A DNA stretch of 64,000 nucleotides from Thermoleophilia bacterium (GCA_041393415.1 JAWKKE010000001.1:744001-808000); one strand, 5' to 3'; numbered from the stretch's first letter, positions 50,494 through 59,912 are shown. The notes: a model not told the origin generated them from the sequence alone. Numbers and translations: made by a program.

Positions 50494-51789
50494 ATGCACT
50501 ACGAGGTCCGACGCGGCAGCCGCGAGATCGGCGGCATGTGCATCGAGGTCGGCGCGGACGACGGGACGCGCGTCCTGCTCGACCTCGGCATGCCCCTGGT
50601 CGCCGCCGACGGCGGCGACTTCCCCTGGGGCACGCCGCAGCGGCCGACCGAGGAGCTGATCGCCGAAGGCGTGCTCCTCGACATCCCTGGCGTCTTCCCG
50701 CACGACCCGTCGGCGCCGGGCGTCGCGGCCATCGTCCTGACGCACTCGCACCTCGACCACTGGGGCCTCGCACACCACGCCCATCCCGCGATACCCGTCT
50801 ACGGCAGCGAGGGGACCGTGGCCATCCTCGAGGTCGGCCGGGTCTTCTTCCCCGACGCCAAGCTGCCCGCCGACCTGCGCGTCCTGCCGAAGGACCAGCC
50901 GCTGCACCTCGGTGGCGTGAGGCTCACCGCGATCCCGGTCGACCATGCCGCTCCAGACTCGCGCGCCCTGCTGGTCGAAGCCGACGGCCAACGGCTGCTC
51001 TACACCGGCGACCTGCGGGCCCACGGTCGGACGGCCTTCCGCTTCGAGCGCATGCTGCGCGACGAGCGTCTGCACGGCGTCGACTGGCTGCTCTGCGAGG
51101 GGACGACCCTGGGGTCATCGGGCGGCTCGCACGGCCTGCGTAGCGAAGCCGATGTCGAGGACGAGCTGCTCGAGCTGGCGCGGGCGACGCCGGAGTCACT
51201 CGTGGCGGTCGTCGCCTCCGGCCAGAACCTCGACCGCCTGGTCTCCTGCTTCCGAGCCGCGCGTCGTTCCGGCCGGCAGCTGGTCATCGACCCCTACCAG
51301 GCCTACGTGCTCATGAAGCTGGAGAGCCTCAGCGGCAGCATCCCCCAGTTCACCTGGGACGACGTGCGCGTGAGCTTCGTGCCGCACCAGGTCGAGCGCC
51401 TCAAGGACGCCGGCCTGATGGACCTTGCCCGCAAGATGAGCGCGCAGGCTCGGGCGTCGAGCGATGAGCTCGCCGCCGAGCCGGGCCGCTTCCTGATGTG
51501 CCTGCGAGGCAGCAGAGGAGGGACCAAGCTCTTCGACAAGATCGGGGCGGAGAAGGTCACACTCGTCTGGTCGCTGTGGAGCGGGTACTGGAAGCGCGAC
51601 TACTGCCCGATGCGAGAGTGGGCCGCCCGGCACGGGATCGGTGCGCACTTCGTGCACAGCGGCGGCCACGCCTGGCCCGAGGACCTGGAGCGTCTGAAGC
51701 AGGCCATCGGGGCCAAGGAGTCGTACTGGGTCCACACCGACATGCAGGCCCCGCTCGAGCCCGACGGGCCGCCGACGGCAGGTTGCTAA
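50494..51789 (+). CDS. Metallo-beta-lactamase-fold nuclease, gene 6 of the element B operon
   Basis: 431 residues from the ATG at 50494, eight bases after gene 5. The metal site is AAIVLTHSHLDHWGLAHHAH (His84, His86, Asp88, His89), with a later Asp in LLYTGDLRAHGR and a His in IPVDHAAPDSRA. The middle contains a beta-CASP-like region (VVASGQNLDRLVSCFRAARR), as in RNase J/CPSF exonucleases that degrade RNA or DNA. The normal C-terminal His motif is replaced by VHTDMQAPLEPDGPPTAGC; the stop comes from the end repeat of element B, so the tail may be shortened or reshaped by the insertion. Confidence 0.75.
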   Translation: MHYEVRRGSREIGGMCIEVGADDGTRVLLDLGMPLVAADGGDFPWGTPQRPTEELIAEGVLLDIPGVFPHDPSAPGVAAIVLTHSHLDHWGLAHHAHPAIPVYGSEGTVAILEVGRVFFPDAKLPADLRVLPKDQPLHLGGVRLTAIPVDHAAPDSRALLVEADGQRLLYTGDLRAHGRTAFRFERMLRDERLHGVDWLLCEGTTLGSSGGSHGLRSEADVEDELLELARATPESLVAVVASGQNLDRLVSCFRAARRSGRQLVIDPYQAYVLMKLESLSGSIPQFTWDDVRVSFVPHQVERLKDAGLMDLARKMSAQARASSDELAAEPGRFLMCLRGSRGGTKLFDKIGAEKVTLVWSLWSGYWKRDYCPMREWAARHGIGAHFVHSGGHAWPEDLERLKQAIGAKESYWVHTDMQAPLEPDGPPTAGC

Positions 51790-51822
51790 ATAGTTGCTAA
51801 ATCTGCGGGAAACCGCAGGCTC
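51782..51822. repeat. Element B end repeat (TTGCTAAAT type)
   Basis: ggttgctaaatagttgctaa (from 51781) continues to atctgcgggaaaccgcagg. It resembles agttgctaattggctgctaa-atctgcagg at 46624-46650, in the same orientation, and more weakly 52010-52033. Two TTGCTAAAT units 11 bp apart suggest an integrase arm site. It supplies the stop codon of the MBL gene. The remainder up to 52161 holds the partial tRNA and flank, no gene. Confidence 0.6.
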
Positions 51823-51906
51823 ACCCTCGAACCAGCGGCACGGCGAGCGCCCCAGAATGCCCCGGTTTACCCTCGAACGGCCCCGTTCGGGCACCCTCCC
51901 AGCCCT

Positions 51907-52033
51907 TTTAGGAAACCTGTGCTCTATCCACTGAGCTACGAGGGCAAAGTGCCTATTTGCAGGGCTTTCTCTCCGCGACGACTCGCCACAGGATACCACG
52001 AGTTGGCAATTCCCTGCTGAAGCTGCCGGCGGC
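51907..52033 (-). other. Right outer attachment site: tRNA-Arg 5' half plus 5' flank
   Basis: Bases 51907-51945 are the complement of the first 39 bases of tRNA-Arg(CCT) up to the anticodon; upstream of the tRNA start the flank (to 52033) resembles 46570-46655. The core tttaggaaac is at 51907-51916. The 3' half is absent, so no tRNA is made here. It marks the right edge of the island. Confidence 0.85.
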
Positions 52034-52149
52034 GCGAGAGGCACCTCGGCCAGGAACCCACTCACTCCCCGCTCACGACGCGGTCGCTGATCCCAGAGCA
52101 GCGCGGCGACGGTCCGCTGCTCACTCTCCTGATTGACCCAGGCTTGTCG

Positions 52150-52155
52150 TACCAT
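52150..52155 (+). promoter_or_regulatory. -10 box (TACCAT) for a probably leaderless maturase transcript
   Basis: TACCAT ends six bases before the ATG at 52162 and no ribosome binding site is present. Same layout as at 4606. Confidence 0.3.
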
Positions 52156-52161
52156 GGGCTC

Positions 52162-53433
<1,272 letters not shown>

Positions 53434-53508
53434 CTACTTCGATAGATTCGGTGTGACTCAGGCGCTCGCCGGGTCGGTGTCACGACGTCGACCAGAGAGA
53501 GGTGCACG

Positions 53509-54996
53509 ATGCCCGCTGGCAAGCCCAACATCCTCGTCCTGTGGGGAGACGACATCGGCCTCTGGAACCTCAGCTGCAACAACCGCGGCATGATGGGCTA
53601 CCAGACTCCAAACATCGACCGCCTCGCCCACGAGGGCATCGGCTTCACCGACTTCTACGGCCAGCAGAGCTGCACCGCCGGCCGCGCCGCCTTCATCACC
53701 GGTCAGAACCCGCTGCGCACGGGACTCACCAAGGTCGGTCTGCCCGGCGCCGACTTCGGCATCCGCCCCGAGGACCCGACAATCGCTGAGCTGCTCAAAC
53801 CGCTAGGCTACGCGACCGCGCAGTTCGGCAAGAACCATATCGGCGACCGGGACGAGCACCTGCCCACCAACCATGGCTTCGACGAGTTCTTCGGCAACCT
53901 CTACCACCTGAACGCTGAGGAGGAGCCGGAGCATGAGGACTACCCGAAGGACCCGGACTTCAAGAAGCGCTTCGGGCCGCGCGGTGTGATCCACAGCTGG
54001 GCGCGGCCGGACGGCACGCAGAAGATCGAGGACACGGGTCCTCTGACGCGCAAGCGCATGGAGACAATCGACGACGAGGTCACGGCGCGCACCCTCGAGT
54101 ACCTCGACGAGGTCACGCAGGAGGACAAACCCTTCTTCATCTGGTGGAACTCGACGCGCATGCACTTCCGCACGCACGTGAAGCCGGAGAACCGGGGCAT
54201 CAGCGGGCAGGGCGAGTACAACGACGGCATGGTCGAGCACGACCGCCACGTCGGCATGATCCTCGACAAGCTCGACGAGCTCGGCATCGCCGAGGACACG
54301 ATCGTCATGTACTCGACCGACAACGGCCCCCACTACAACTCCTGGCCGGACGCAGCGATCACACCTTTCCGCTCGGAGAAGAACAGCAACTGGGAAGGTG
54401 CCTACCGAGTGCCGGCTTTCCTGCGTTGGCCGGCGAAGTGGCAGAGCGGGGTGACGCTCAACGGTATCGTCGCCCATCAGGACATGCTGACGACCTTCCT
54501 CGCAGCAGCCGGCGAGCCGGACGTGGCCGCCAAGTGCCGCGCCGGTCATGATGCCGCCGGCAAGACGTTCAAGGTCATCCTCGACGGGAAGGACATGAAC
54601 GCCTACTTCGCCGGCGAAACAGAGGACAGCCCGCGCGAGTCGTTCTTCTACGTCAACGACGATGCCGAGCTCGTCGCCCTGCGCCACGGCGACTGGAAGT
54701 TCGTGTTCAAGGAGCAACGGGCGCACCAGCTCGCACTCTGGCTCGAGCCCTTCGTCGAACTGCGCGGCCCGAAGATCGTGAACCTGCGCCGCGACCCCTT
54801 CGAGCGCGCGCTTACCGATTCCAACACCTACTACGACTGGATGATCGACCGCATCTTCATGGTCGTTCCGGCACAGGCGCTGGTCGCTCGGACGATCGAG
54901 GAGTTCAGAGAGTTCCCGCCGCGCCAGAAGCCCGCATCATTCAGCCTCGACCGTGCACTCGAAAAGCTCCAGGAGTTCACCGGCAGCCAGAGCTGA
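53509..54996 (+). CDS. Sulfatase (Cys-type arylsulfatase)
   Basis: 495 residues; the ATG at 53509 follows GAGAGGTG. The metal site begins PNILVLWGDDIG (Asp-Asp), the formylglycine motif is QQSCTAGRAAFITGQ with Cys55 (C-x-A-x-R), and the second metal half is VMYSTDNGPHYN; FGKNHIGD and WNSTRMHF supply the usual Lys and His. No signal peptide is seen, so it is cytoplasmic or exported unconventionally. Substrate unknown: sulfate esters such as aryl or carbohydrate sulfates. It lies 75 bp after the maturase, likely as an operon. Confidence 0.93.
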   Translation: MPAGKPNILVLWGDDIGLWNLSCNNRGMMGYQTPNIDRLAHEGIGFTDFYGQQSCTAGRAAFITGQNPLRTGLTKVGLPGADFGIRPEDPTIAELLKPLGYATAQFGKNHIGDRDEHLPTNHGFDEFFGNLYHLNAEEEPEHEDYPKDPDFKKRFGPRGVIHSWARPDGTQKIEDTGPLTRKRMETIDDEVTARTLEYLDEVTQEDKPFFIWWNSTRMHFRTHVKPENRGISGQGEYNDGMVEHDRHVGMILDKLDELGIAEDTIVMYSTDNGPHYNSWPDAAITPFRSEKNSNWEGAYRVPAFLRWPAKWQSGVTLNGIVAHQDMLTTFLAAAGEPDVAAKCRAGHDAAGKTFKVILDGKDMNAYFAGETEDSPRESFFYVNDDAELVALRHGDWKFVFKEQRAHQLALWLEPFVELRGPKIVNLRRDPFERALTDSNTYYDWMIDRIFMVVPAQALVARTIEEFREFPPRQKPASFSLDRALEKLQEFTGSQS

Positions 54997-55085
54997 GCCG
55001 CCCGTCTGGACTGGCGAGGCGAAGGCGAAGGCGAGCAGCACGATCGCGACACCCAATGAGTGGCGCGAACAACCAAGAGATCGGC

Positions 55086-55796
55086 ATGAGAAGGTCAGAG
55101 CGCCGACAACTGAGAGCCGCGCGTGCCGAGCGGCGGGCCGCAACGCCTCTCGCTGGCGCCGTCGCCGGCATCCTTTTCGCGCTCCTGTTCTCCCTGAGCG
55201 TCGCACTCCTCGAATCGAGCATGAGCGACCTGCCGCACGACACCGGCTCATGGCTGGCCACCAGCGTCGGACGCCTCAAGCTGGCGATCGCGCTCATACC
55301 CTTCGCGGGGCTGTTCTTCCTATGGTTCATCGCCGTGGCGCGAGAGAGACTGGGTCGGTTCGAAGATCAGTTCTTCGCGACCGTCTTTCTGGGCAGCGGT
55401 CTGCTGTTCTTGGCAATGATCTTCGCTGCGGCCGCCGCGGCGGGAGCGATTGCAGCCACCTATGCAAGCGCTCCTTCCTCCTTCTCGACCAGCATCACGT
55501 ACATCTACGCACGTCACATGGTCGCGCAGATCTTCAACGTCTATGCGCTCCGGATGGCAGCGGTCTTCCTCATCTCCCAAGCCACACTATGGCTACGAAC
55601 CGGTGTAATGCCGCGATGGATGGCATTGCCGACCTACGGCGTGGCACTGGTCCTGCTGTTCGTCGTCTCGCAATCGACTTGGGTCGTGCTGATCTTCCCG
55701 GCCTGGGTCTTGGTTGTCAGCGTGTACATCCTCGTCGTGAATCTCACTCAGGCCGACGCAACGCGCCTCGAGGAAGAGGAAGACAAAGCCCCGTGA
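55086..55796 (+). CDS. Multi-pass membrane protein
   Basis: 236 residues from the ATG at 55086 (AAGAG upstream); an in-frame ATG ten codons earlier (55056) lacks a ribosome binding site but cannot be excluded. A basic start (MRRSERRQLRAARAERR) precedes about six helices: LAGAVAGILFALLFSLSVAL, LAIALIPFAGLFFLWFIAVA, ATVFLGSGLLFLAMIFAAAA, IFNVYALRMAAVFLISQATL, YGVALVLLFVVSQSTWVVLI and WVLVVSVYILVVNL. The C-terminus is acidic. Not recognised; an uncharacterised actinobacterial-type membrane protein. Confidence 0.7.
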   Translation: MRRSERRQLRAARAERRAATPLAGAVAGILFALLFSLSVALLESSMSDLPHDTGSWLATSVGRLKLAIALIPFAGLFFLWFIAVARERLGRFEDQFFATVFLGSGLLFLAMIFAAAAAAGAIAATYASAPSSFSTSITYIYARHMVAQIFNVYALRMAAVFLISQATLWLRTGVMPRWMALPTYGVALVLLFVVSQSTWVVLIFPAWVLVVSVYILVVNLTQADATRLEEEEDKAP

Positions 55797-55846
55797 GGAG
55801 AGACTGTGTCCCCCCCTGACACCAGCATCGAGAACAGGAGAACGCG

Positions 55847-56191
55847 ATGAGCAACCAAGAGGCGGCGCCGGAGACCAAAGGTGTCACGGTGGAGTCACTG
55901 GCGACGGTCGACCTCGGCCCTGAGATAGAGGGCATGGCGGGACGCCAGCTGCGCATGCGCTTGGTAACGATCCAGCCCGGAGGCGTCTTCGGCCCGACTC
56001 ATGACCACAAGGACAGACCGGGCATCGTCTACATCCTGCAAGGAACGATTACCGACCTCCGCGACGGCGTCGCCACGGACTATGGTCCGGGGGTTGGCTG
56101 GCCGGAGGACCGGAACACGACACACTGGCTCGAGAACAGGGGAACGATTCCGGCGCTGGAGATCTCGGTCGACATCGTCAGACAAGAGTAG
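55847..56191 (+). CDS. Cupin-domain protein
   Basis: 114 residues. The ATG at 55847 has AGGAGAACGCG upstream. It folds as a single cupin: motif 1 is TIQPGGVFGPTHDHKDRPGI (His-x-His at HDHKD), followed by YILQGTITDLRDG and the second motif WPEDRNTTHWLENRGTIPAL with a His. These residues normally bind a metal. The reaction is unknown; many such proteins bind or sense small molecules. It lies 51 bp after the membrane-protein gene, in the same direction. Confidence 0.85.
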   Translation: MSNQEAAPETKGVTVESLATVDLGPEIEGMAGRQLRMRLVTIQPGGVFGPTHDHKDRPGIVYILQGTITDLRDGVATDYGPGVGWPEDRNTTHWLENRGTIPALEISVDIVRQE

Positions 56192-56248
56192 ACGCGCCAC
56201 CGACGAGCAACCGATTCGACAATATGTGTGCGGCGATGAGAGCGGCCT

Positions 56249-56788
56249 CTACGACACCGCTCGACCCATCTCGAACGCCTCGTCCAACAGTGGGCTTCCT
56301 TCGACGTCGTGCTTCTCCCACAACCCTGTGCCGAAAAGGACGCCCTTCTCCTTCGCACCCTCGAGACACGAGGTAAAGCCCCGCAATCCCTCCAGCGTCG
56401 GCCCCAGACGATCCCGACTCTCCACAGCGGCCGTCAGGATGAAATAGAAGTCCTTGTTCGTGAGCCTCCGCCAACACGCGTAGGTTCGGTCAATCAGTGT
56501 CTTCATCTGGGCACTCATCGAATAGAAGTAGACGGGAGTCGCCAGCACGATCACGTCCGCAGCGAGCATGCGATCCAGGATGGCGGCCATTTCGTCTCTC
56601 TGGACACACACGCCCGTGTGCCGGCACCCATCGCACGCGCGGCAAGGCGCGATTTCCTCATCCCTCAGAACAACCTTCTCAACCTCGTGGCCAGCCTCCT
56701 GCGCGCCGGCGACGAAACGGCTGCATAGCTGATCCGAATTGCCCTCTCTCCGCGGGCTGGACGAAAGTACGAGCACTCGCTTCTTCAT
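56249..56788 (-). CDS. NAD(P)H-dependent FMN reductase / flavodoxin-fold protein
   Basis: 179 residues. The N-terminus VLVLSSSPRREGNSDQLCSR is the FMN phosphate-binding loop of the NADPH-dependent FMN reductase family; APCRACDGCRHTGVCVQRDE provides a CxxCx4-type cysteine cluster as in iron-sulfur flavoproteins (Isf), and LATPVYFYSMSAQMKTLIDR is the second conserved segment. The Cys-rich segment could hold an iron-sulfur cluster. It transfers electrons from NAD(P)H via FMN to an unknown acceptor. Convergent with the cupin gene. Confidence 0.85.
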   Translation of the reverse strand: MKKRVLVLSSSPRREGNSDQLCSRFVAGAQEAGHEVEKVVLRDEEIAPCRACDGCRHTGVCVQRDEMAAILDRMLAADVIVLATPVYFYSMSAQMKTLIDRTYACWRRLTNKDFYFILTAAVESRDRLGPTLEGLRGFTSCLEGAKEKGVLFGTGLWEKHDVEGSPLLDEAFEMGRAVS

Positions 56789-56846
56789 GCCACTACGCCC
56801 TTCTCAAGGTGATTACTGTTCGCAGGACCGGCCTGAACGGAAAGCC

Positions 56847-56886
56847 AGCGGGGGCGGAGTCGCTCCCTTTCGACCCCGCCCCCGCT
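56847..56886 (-). terminator. Hairpin after the amt gene
   Basis: AGCGGGGGCGG (56847-56857) pairs perfectly with CCGCCCCCGCT (56876-56886), 11 bp, 18-base loop. It lies 30 bp past the amt stop codon. No strong T-run, so termination may be factor-assisted. Confidence 0.55.
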
Positions 56887-56916
56887 GTCGTGACCGATCC
56901 AGCGTCTGCGTTCGGC

Positions 56917-58146
56917 TCAGTCGAAGGTGTACGCCTCTTCGCCGAGCTCGCCCTTATCGAGCCCCATCCTCTCGAGCTCATCAGGCACGCGCACCTTCTC
57001 GAAGATGTTGATGCCTTTGAGAATCAGCCAGGTGACGATGAACGAGTAGGCGCCGATGATGACCACAGCAAGAACCTGAACGCCGAAGAAGCGGGCGTTG
57101 CCGGCCAGCAGCCCGTCGGCCCCAGCAGCGTTGACCGCCGTCGTGGCGAAGACGCCCAGGAGAATGGAGCCCATGATGCCGCCCACGCCGTGCGCGGCCC
57201 AGACGTCGAGGGCGTCGTCCCACTGCATGTACTTCACGAAGCGGACGGCCAGGTAACAGACCGACCCCGCCAGGATACCGATGATGAACGCCGACCAGAT
57301 GGGGATGTACCCGGCGCAAGGGGTAACGCAGGCCAGGCCGGCGACCGCCCCCGTAAAGGCGCCGATTAGGCTCGGGTGGCCGTCCACCTTCCAAGTAATG
57401 AAGAGCCAGGTGCACATCGCGATCGAGCCGGCGATATCGGTGTTCACGAAGGCCATTCCGGCGATGCCGTCGGCGGCCAAAGCAGAGCCGCCGTTGAAGC
57501 CGAACCAGCCAAACCACAGCAGCGCGGTGCCGAGGCCGACGAAGGCGATGTTGTGGGCAATGCCGCGCTCGCCTGGCGCGAAGTGCCGCCGGCCAACAAC
57601 CCAGACAGAGGCCAACGCGGCCATGCCGGCGCTGACGTGGACGACCATGCCGCCAGCGAAATCGAGCGCTCCCCACTTCGCCAGAAAGCCACCACCCCAG
57701 ACCCAGTGGGTGAAGGGCACGTAGACGAGCAGGCTCCAGAGTGCCAAGAACTTCAGATAGCTCTTGAACTTGACCCGATCGGCGAAGGCCCCGGTTATGA
57801 GCGCCGGCGTAATGATGGCGAACATCTCCTGGTAGGTGAAGTGCGTCACCGCAGGAATGGTCGGCGCCCACGGCCCCGGCGCCTCGCCGACGCCCTTCAG
57901 AAAGGCCCAATCCAAGTTGCCGATGAGCCCGTGGAAGTTGTCTCCCGAGAACGAGAGCGAGTACCCGACGGCAACCCAAATGAAGGTGACGACTCCCATG
58001 CTGATGAAGATCTGCATCATGATCGACAGGAAGTTTCTCCGTCGAACGAGGCCTCCGTAGAAGAACGCGAGGCCAGGAGTCATCAGTGCGACGAGCGCCG
58101 CACATATGAGGATGAACGCAGTATCCCCATGATTGATTTCGCCCAT
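56917..58146 (-). CDS. amt: Ammonium transporter (Amt)
   Basis: 409 residues with 11 helices. Conserved Amt stretches: LVALMTPGLAFFYGGLVRRR, FTHWVWGGGFLAKWGALDFA, GGMVVHVSAGMAAL (with the first pore His, HVSAG) and WAAHGVGGIMGSILLGVF (second pore His, AAHGVGG). The protein conducts NH4+/NH3 across the membrane. The C-terminal tail (EKVRVPDELERMGLDKGELG) is the regulated cytoplasmic segment. ATG at 58146 with GGAGGGG upstream. No glnK/glnB follows, although amt is usually paired with one; glutamine synthetase lies 2 kb away, plus strand. Confidence 0.95.
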   Translation of the reverse strand: MGEINHGDTAFILICAALVALMTPGLAFFYGGLVRRRNFLSIMMQIFISMGVVTFIWVAVGYSLSFSGDNFHGLIGNLDWAFLKGVGEAPGPWAPTIPAVTHFTYQEMFAIITPALITGAFADRVKFKSYLKFLALWSLLVYVPFTHWVWGGGFLAKWGALDFAGGMVVHVSAGMAALASVWVVGRRHFAPGERGIAHNIAFVGLGTALLWFGWFGFNGGSALAADGIAGMAFVNTDIAGSIAMCTWLFITWKVDGHPSLIGAFTGAVAGLACVTPCAGYIPIWSAFIIGILAGSVCYLAVRFVKYMQWDDALDVWAAHGVGGIMGSILLGVFATTAVNAAGADGLLAGNARFFGVQVLAVVIIGAYSFIVTWLILKGINIFEKVRVPDELERMGLDKGELGEEAYTFD

Positions 58147-58378
58147 GGCGAAAACCCCTCCTATGTGTGTCCGATCTCAGGCTCGGCGCCCTCAAGGGAG
58201 TACGTCGGCGCGCCCCACCATCGCATCGAACGTTGATCGAGCCCGATGGGGATCCCCTCCAACCATCGGCCCGCTTGAGAATCACCCTAGTCCTCTTGCG
58301 CCGTCTGTCACGATCACCGTGTAAACTACGGCAACATGCAACGCACGAGCGCGACCACGACGTGGCCTGAGGTGACAG

Positions 58379-58939
58379 ATGGAGAACGACCAGAACAAGC
58401 AGCAAGTGGTCAAGGAAGCGTGGCTGGGCAACCTTCCCGACGGCGAACAGATACATCCGGCCGCTGCGGCCGCCGCCGCCCGCATGCGCGCCCGCCTCTT
58501 CGACTCTGTCGCCGACACCTGGATCCATCGCGTCGAACTCAAGGAGGGCGGCAAGAGATACAGGCTCTGGGCCATCGGCAAGGCGCAATCGAAGAAGGAG
58601 TTCATTGCGCCGGCGGCCGACACGCGTCTCAACGCCATCGCCAAGCGCGCCCACACCGATGGCTGGGATCCCAAAGGCAACGAAGTCGATTTCCGGATAT
58701 GGGAGCCTGTCACACTACAGAATCGCGTCATGGCCGGCGGCCCGTTCATCTACGGGACTCGCGCAGAGGCCGTCGAGGCGCTCGCCGAGCTTCTCTTCGA
58801 AGGGTCGGCCATCCTTCTCTCCAAGGAACGTGAGAACGGACGTCTGGACGAAGCTGTGCACGCGTGGATCGATTACATGCACAACCGCGTGGAGCAGCGG
58901 AGTTCGCGCTACGAGACCGTAGAAGACGACATGCTCTGA
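58379..58939 (+). CDS. Hypothetical protein
   Basis: 186 residues from the ATG at 58379 (GAGGTG upstream). A helical start (NDQNKQQVVKEAWLGNLPDG) is followed by an Ala/Arg-rich helix and a mixed domain (THIHRVELK-like beta strands: TWIHRVELKEGGKRYRLWAI, NEVDFRIWEPVTLQNRVMAG, GPFIYGTRAEAVEALAELLF) and an acidic C-terminus. No catalytic motif seen. Divergent from amt, with 232 bp between, and followed by a clear hairpin terminator. I do not recognise it. Confidence 0.65.
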   Translation: MENDQNKQQVVKEAWLGNLPDGEQIHPAAAAAAARMRARLFDSVADTWIHRVELKEGGKRYRLWAIGKAQSKKEFIAPAADTRLNAIAKRAHTDGWDPKGNEVDFRIWEPVTLQNRVMAGGPFIYGTRAEAVEALAELLFEGSAILLSKERENGRLDEAVHAWIDYMHNRVEQRSSRYETVEDDML

Positions 58940-58940
58940 G

Positions 58941-58969
58941 GAATAGGCGGGCGAGACGCCTGCCTATTC
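58941..58969 (+). terminator. Terminator hairpin with T-rich tail
   Basis: GAATAGGCGGGC (58941-58952) pairs with GCCTGCCTATTC (58958-58969) over 12 positions with one G-T pair, 5-base loop, followed by gcctattttct. It starts directly after the stop codon at 58939. The following 300 bp (58970-59271) contain no gene that I can support. Confidence 0.75.
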
Positions 58970-59271
58970 GCCTATTTTCTGGCTTTCAGCCTCATCCCAG
59001 CGGCAAGTCCGTCGATACCCTTACACGAGAGAGGGTGAGGGCAGACAAACGGCACAAGCCCGCAGGTGCGCGCGTTCGTGCACGCCCGCACAGAGCCGTC
59101 TGATCCTCGCGACCTAGGCGCACCACGACGTGTCGCCAACCGCCGCACTCTCACTCACGCCTCAACGTGTCGATGCGCACGGTCGCCGAGGCATGTACGG
59201 GCGCGTCCCGTGTTGAGAAACAGGACGCACGGCGGGAGCGGCGTACTTGCCGCAGAGTCAGGGAGGGACCA

Positions 59272-59658
59272 ATGGGACTGCAGTGCTGGATCGCGAACGA
59301 GCCGAACGAACCCCAAGGACTCTCCGCTCAGGATGTCGCGCCCTTCATCGAGTTACACCTACCGCTATGCGACTGGAGCGTTCGCAGCGGCTCCGTGAGC
59401 TTCAGCGGCAAACGCTATCTCACCGTTGCCTACGAGGTGGCAGGCATCTCATTGGGCCGGCCGTGGATCAGCCCCGAAACAGTAGGCGACATGGCGACGC
59501 GATTCGCGCGTCTAGACCCCATAGAGACCGTCGAGGAACTCAACGCCACGGATATCGTGTACGCCACCACACCGCTCTCCGTGGACGAGTACAACGCACT
59601 CCTGAGGCTCTTTCAGACATGCACGGCCGCAAGCCTCGGGATCTGCAGCGATTGGTAG
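59272..59658 (+). CDS. Hypothetical protein
   Basis: 128 residues from the ATG at 59272 (GGGAGGGACCA upstream). It begins MGLQCWIANEPNEPQGLSAQ and contains YLTVAYEVAGISLGRPWISP and IVYATTPLSVDEYNALLRLF, ending TAASLGICSDW. Small, soluble, acidic; family not recognised. Convergent with the zinc-ribbon gene and separated from it by a strong bidirectional terminator. Confidence 0.6.
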   Translation: MGLQCWIANEPNEPQGLSAQDVAPFIELHLPLCDWSVRSGSVSFSGKRYLTVAYEVAGISLGRPWISPETVGDMATRFARLDPIETVEELNATDIVYATTPLSVDEYNALLRLFQTCTAASLGICSDW

Positions 59659-59680
59659 ACGCTGCAGATGGATAAACCAC

Positions 59681-59717
59681 GAGGGGGACGGCACCCGCAT
59701 CGTGTGCCGTCCCCCTC
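59681..59717. terminator. Bidirectional terminator between convergent genes
   Basis: GAGGGGGACGGCAC (59681-59694) and GTGCCGTCCCCCTC (59704-59717) form a perfect 14 bp stem with a 9-base loop, placed between the stops at 59658 (plus) and 59763 (minus). Confidence 0.85.
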
Positions 59718-59762
59718 AATCGGTCTCTAAAGACCGCAACCCAGAAACTGGGGGTGCTCTTC

Positions 59763-59912
59763 TTACTTGCTCTTGCCGATCTTGAACATCTTCGTACCAC
59801 AGTCAGGGCAAACACCCTGAGTCGCAGGCTTACCATTCTTCATGGTCACAGCCTGCTCATCCTTCATCACTTTCTTTGCGCGACACTTGACACAATAGGC
59901 CTCAGTCGCCAT
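59763..59912 (-). CDS. Small zinc-ribbon protein (DUF5679-type)
   Basis: 49 residues from the ATG at 59912 (AAAGGAGATTCCGT upstream). The sequence has two CxxC knuckles, AYCVKCRAKKVM and GVCPDCGTKMFKIG, with a Lys-rich middle (KDEQAVTMKNGKPAT). DUF5679 proteins are short zinc ribbons found mainly in G+C-rich actinobacteria and Chloroflexota; some may bind nucleic acids or ribosomes. The frame is open 36 codons upstream, but the ribosome binding site supports this start. Confidence 0.8.
   Translation of the reverse strand: MATEAYCVKCRAKKVMKDEQAVTMKNGKPATQGVCPDCGTKMFKIGKSK

Larger units (their letters stand above)
46531..51916. mobile_element. Element B: integrase-less tRNA-Arg insertion carrying a six-gene nuclease operon
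   Basis: About 5.4 kb between two copies of the tRNA-Arg 5' half with 5' flank (46531-46655 and 51907-52033, core tttaggaaac at both). It contains one divergent small membrane-protein gene and six plus-strand genes, four of whose five junctions are overlapping or nearly abutting. No recombinase is present, so it would need one in trans (the element A integrase uses the same core). The outermost genes at both ends stop within copies of a gatttagca-type repeat (46622-46655, 51782-51822). Confidence 0.7.
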
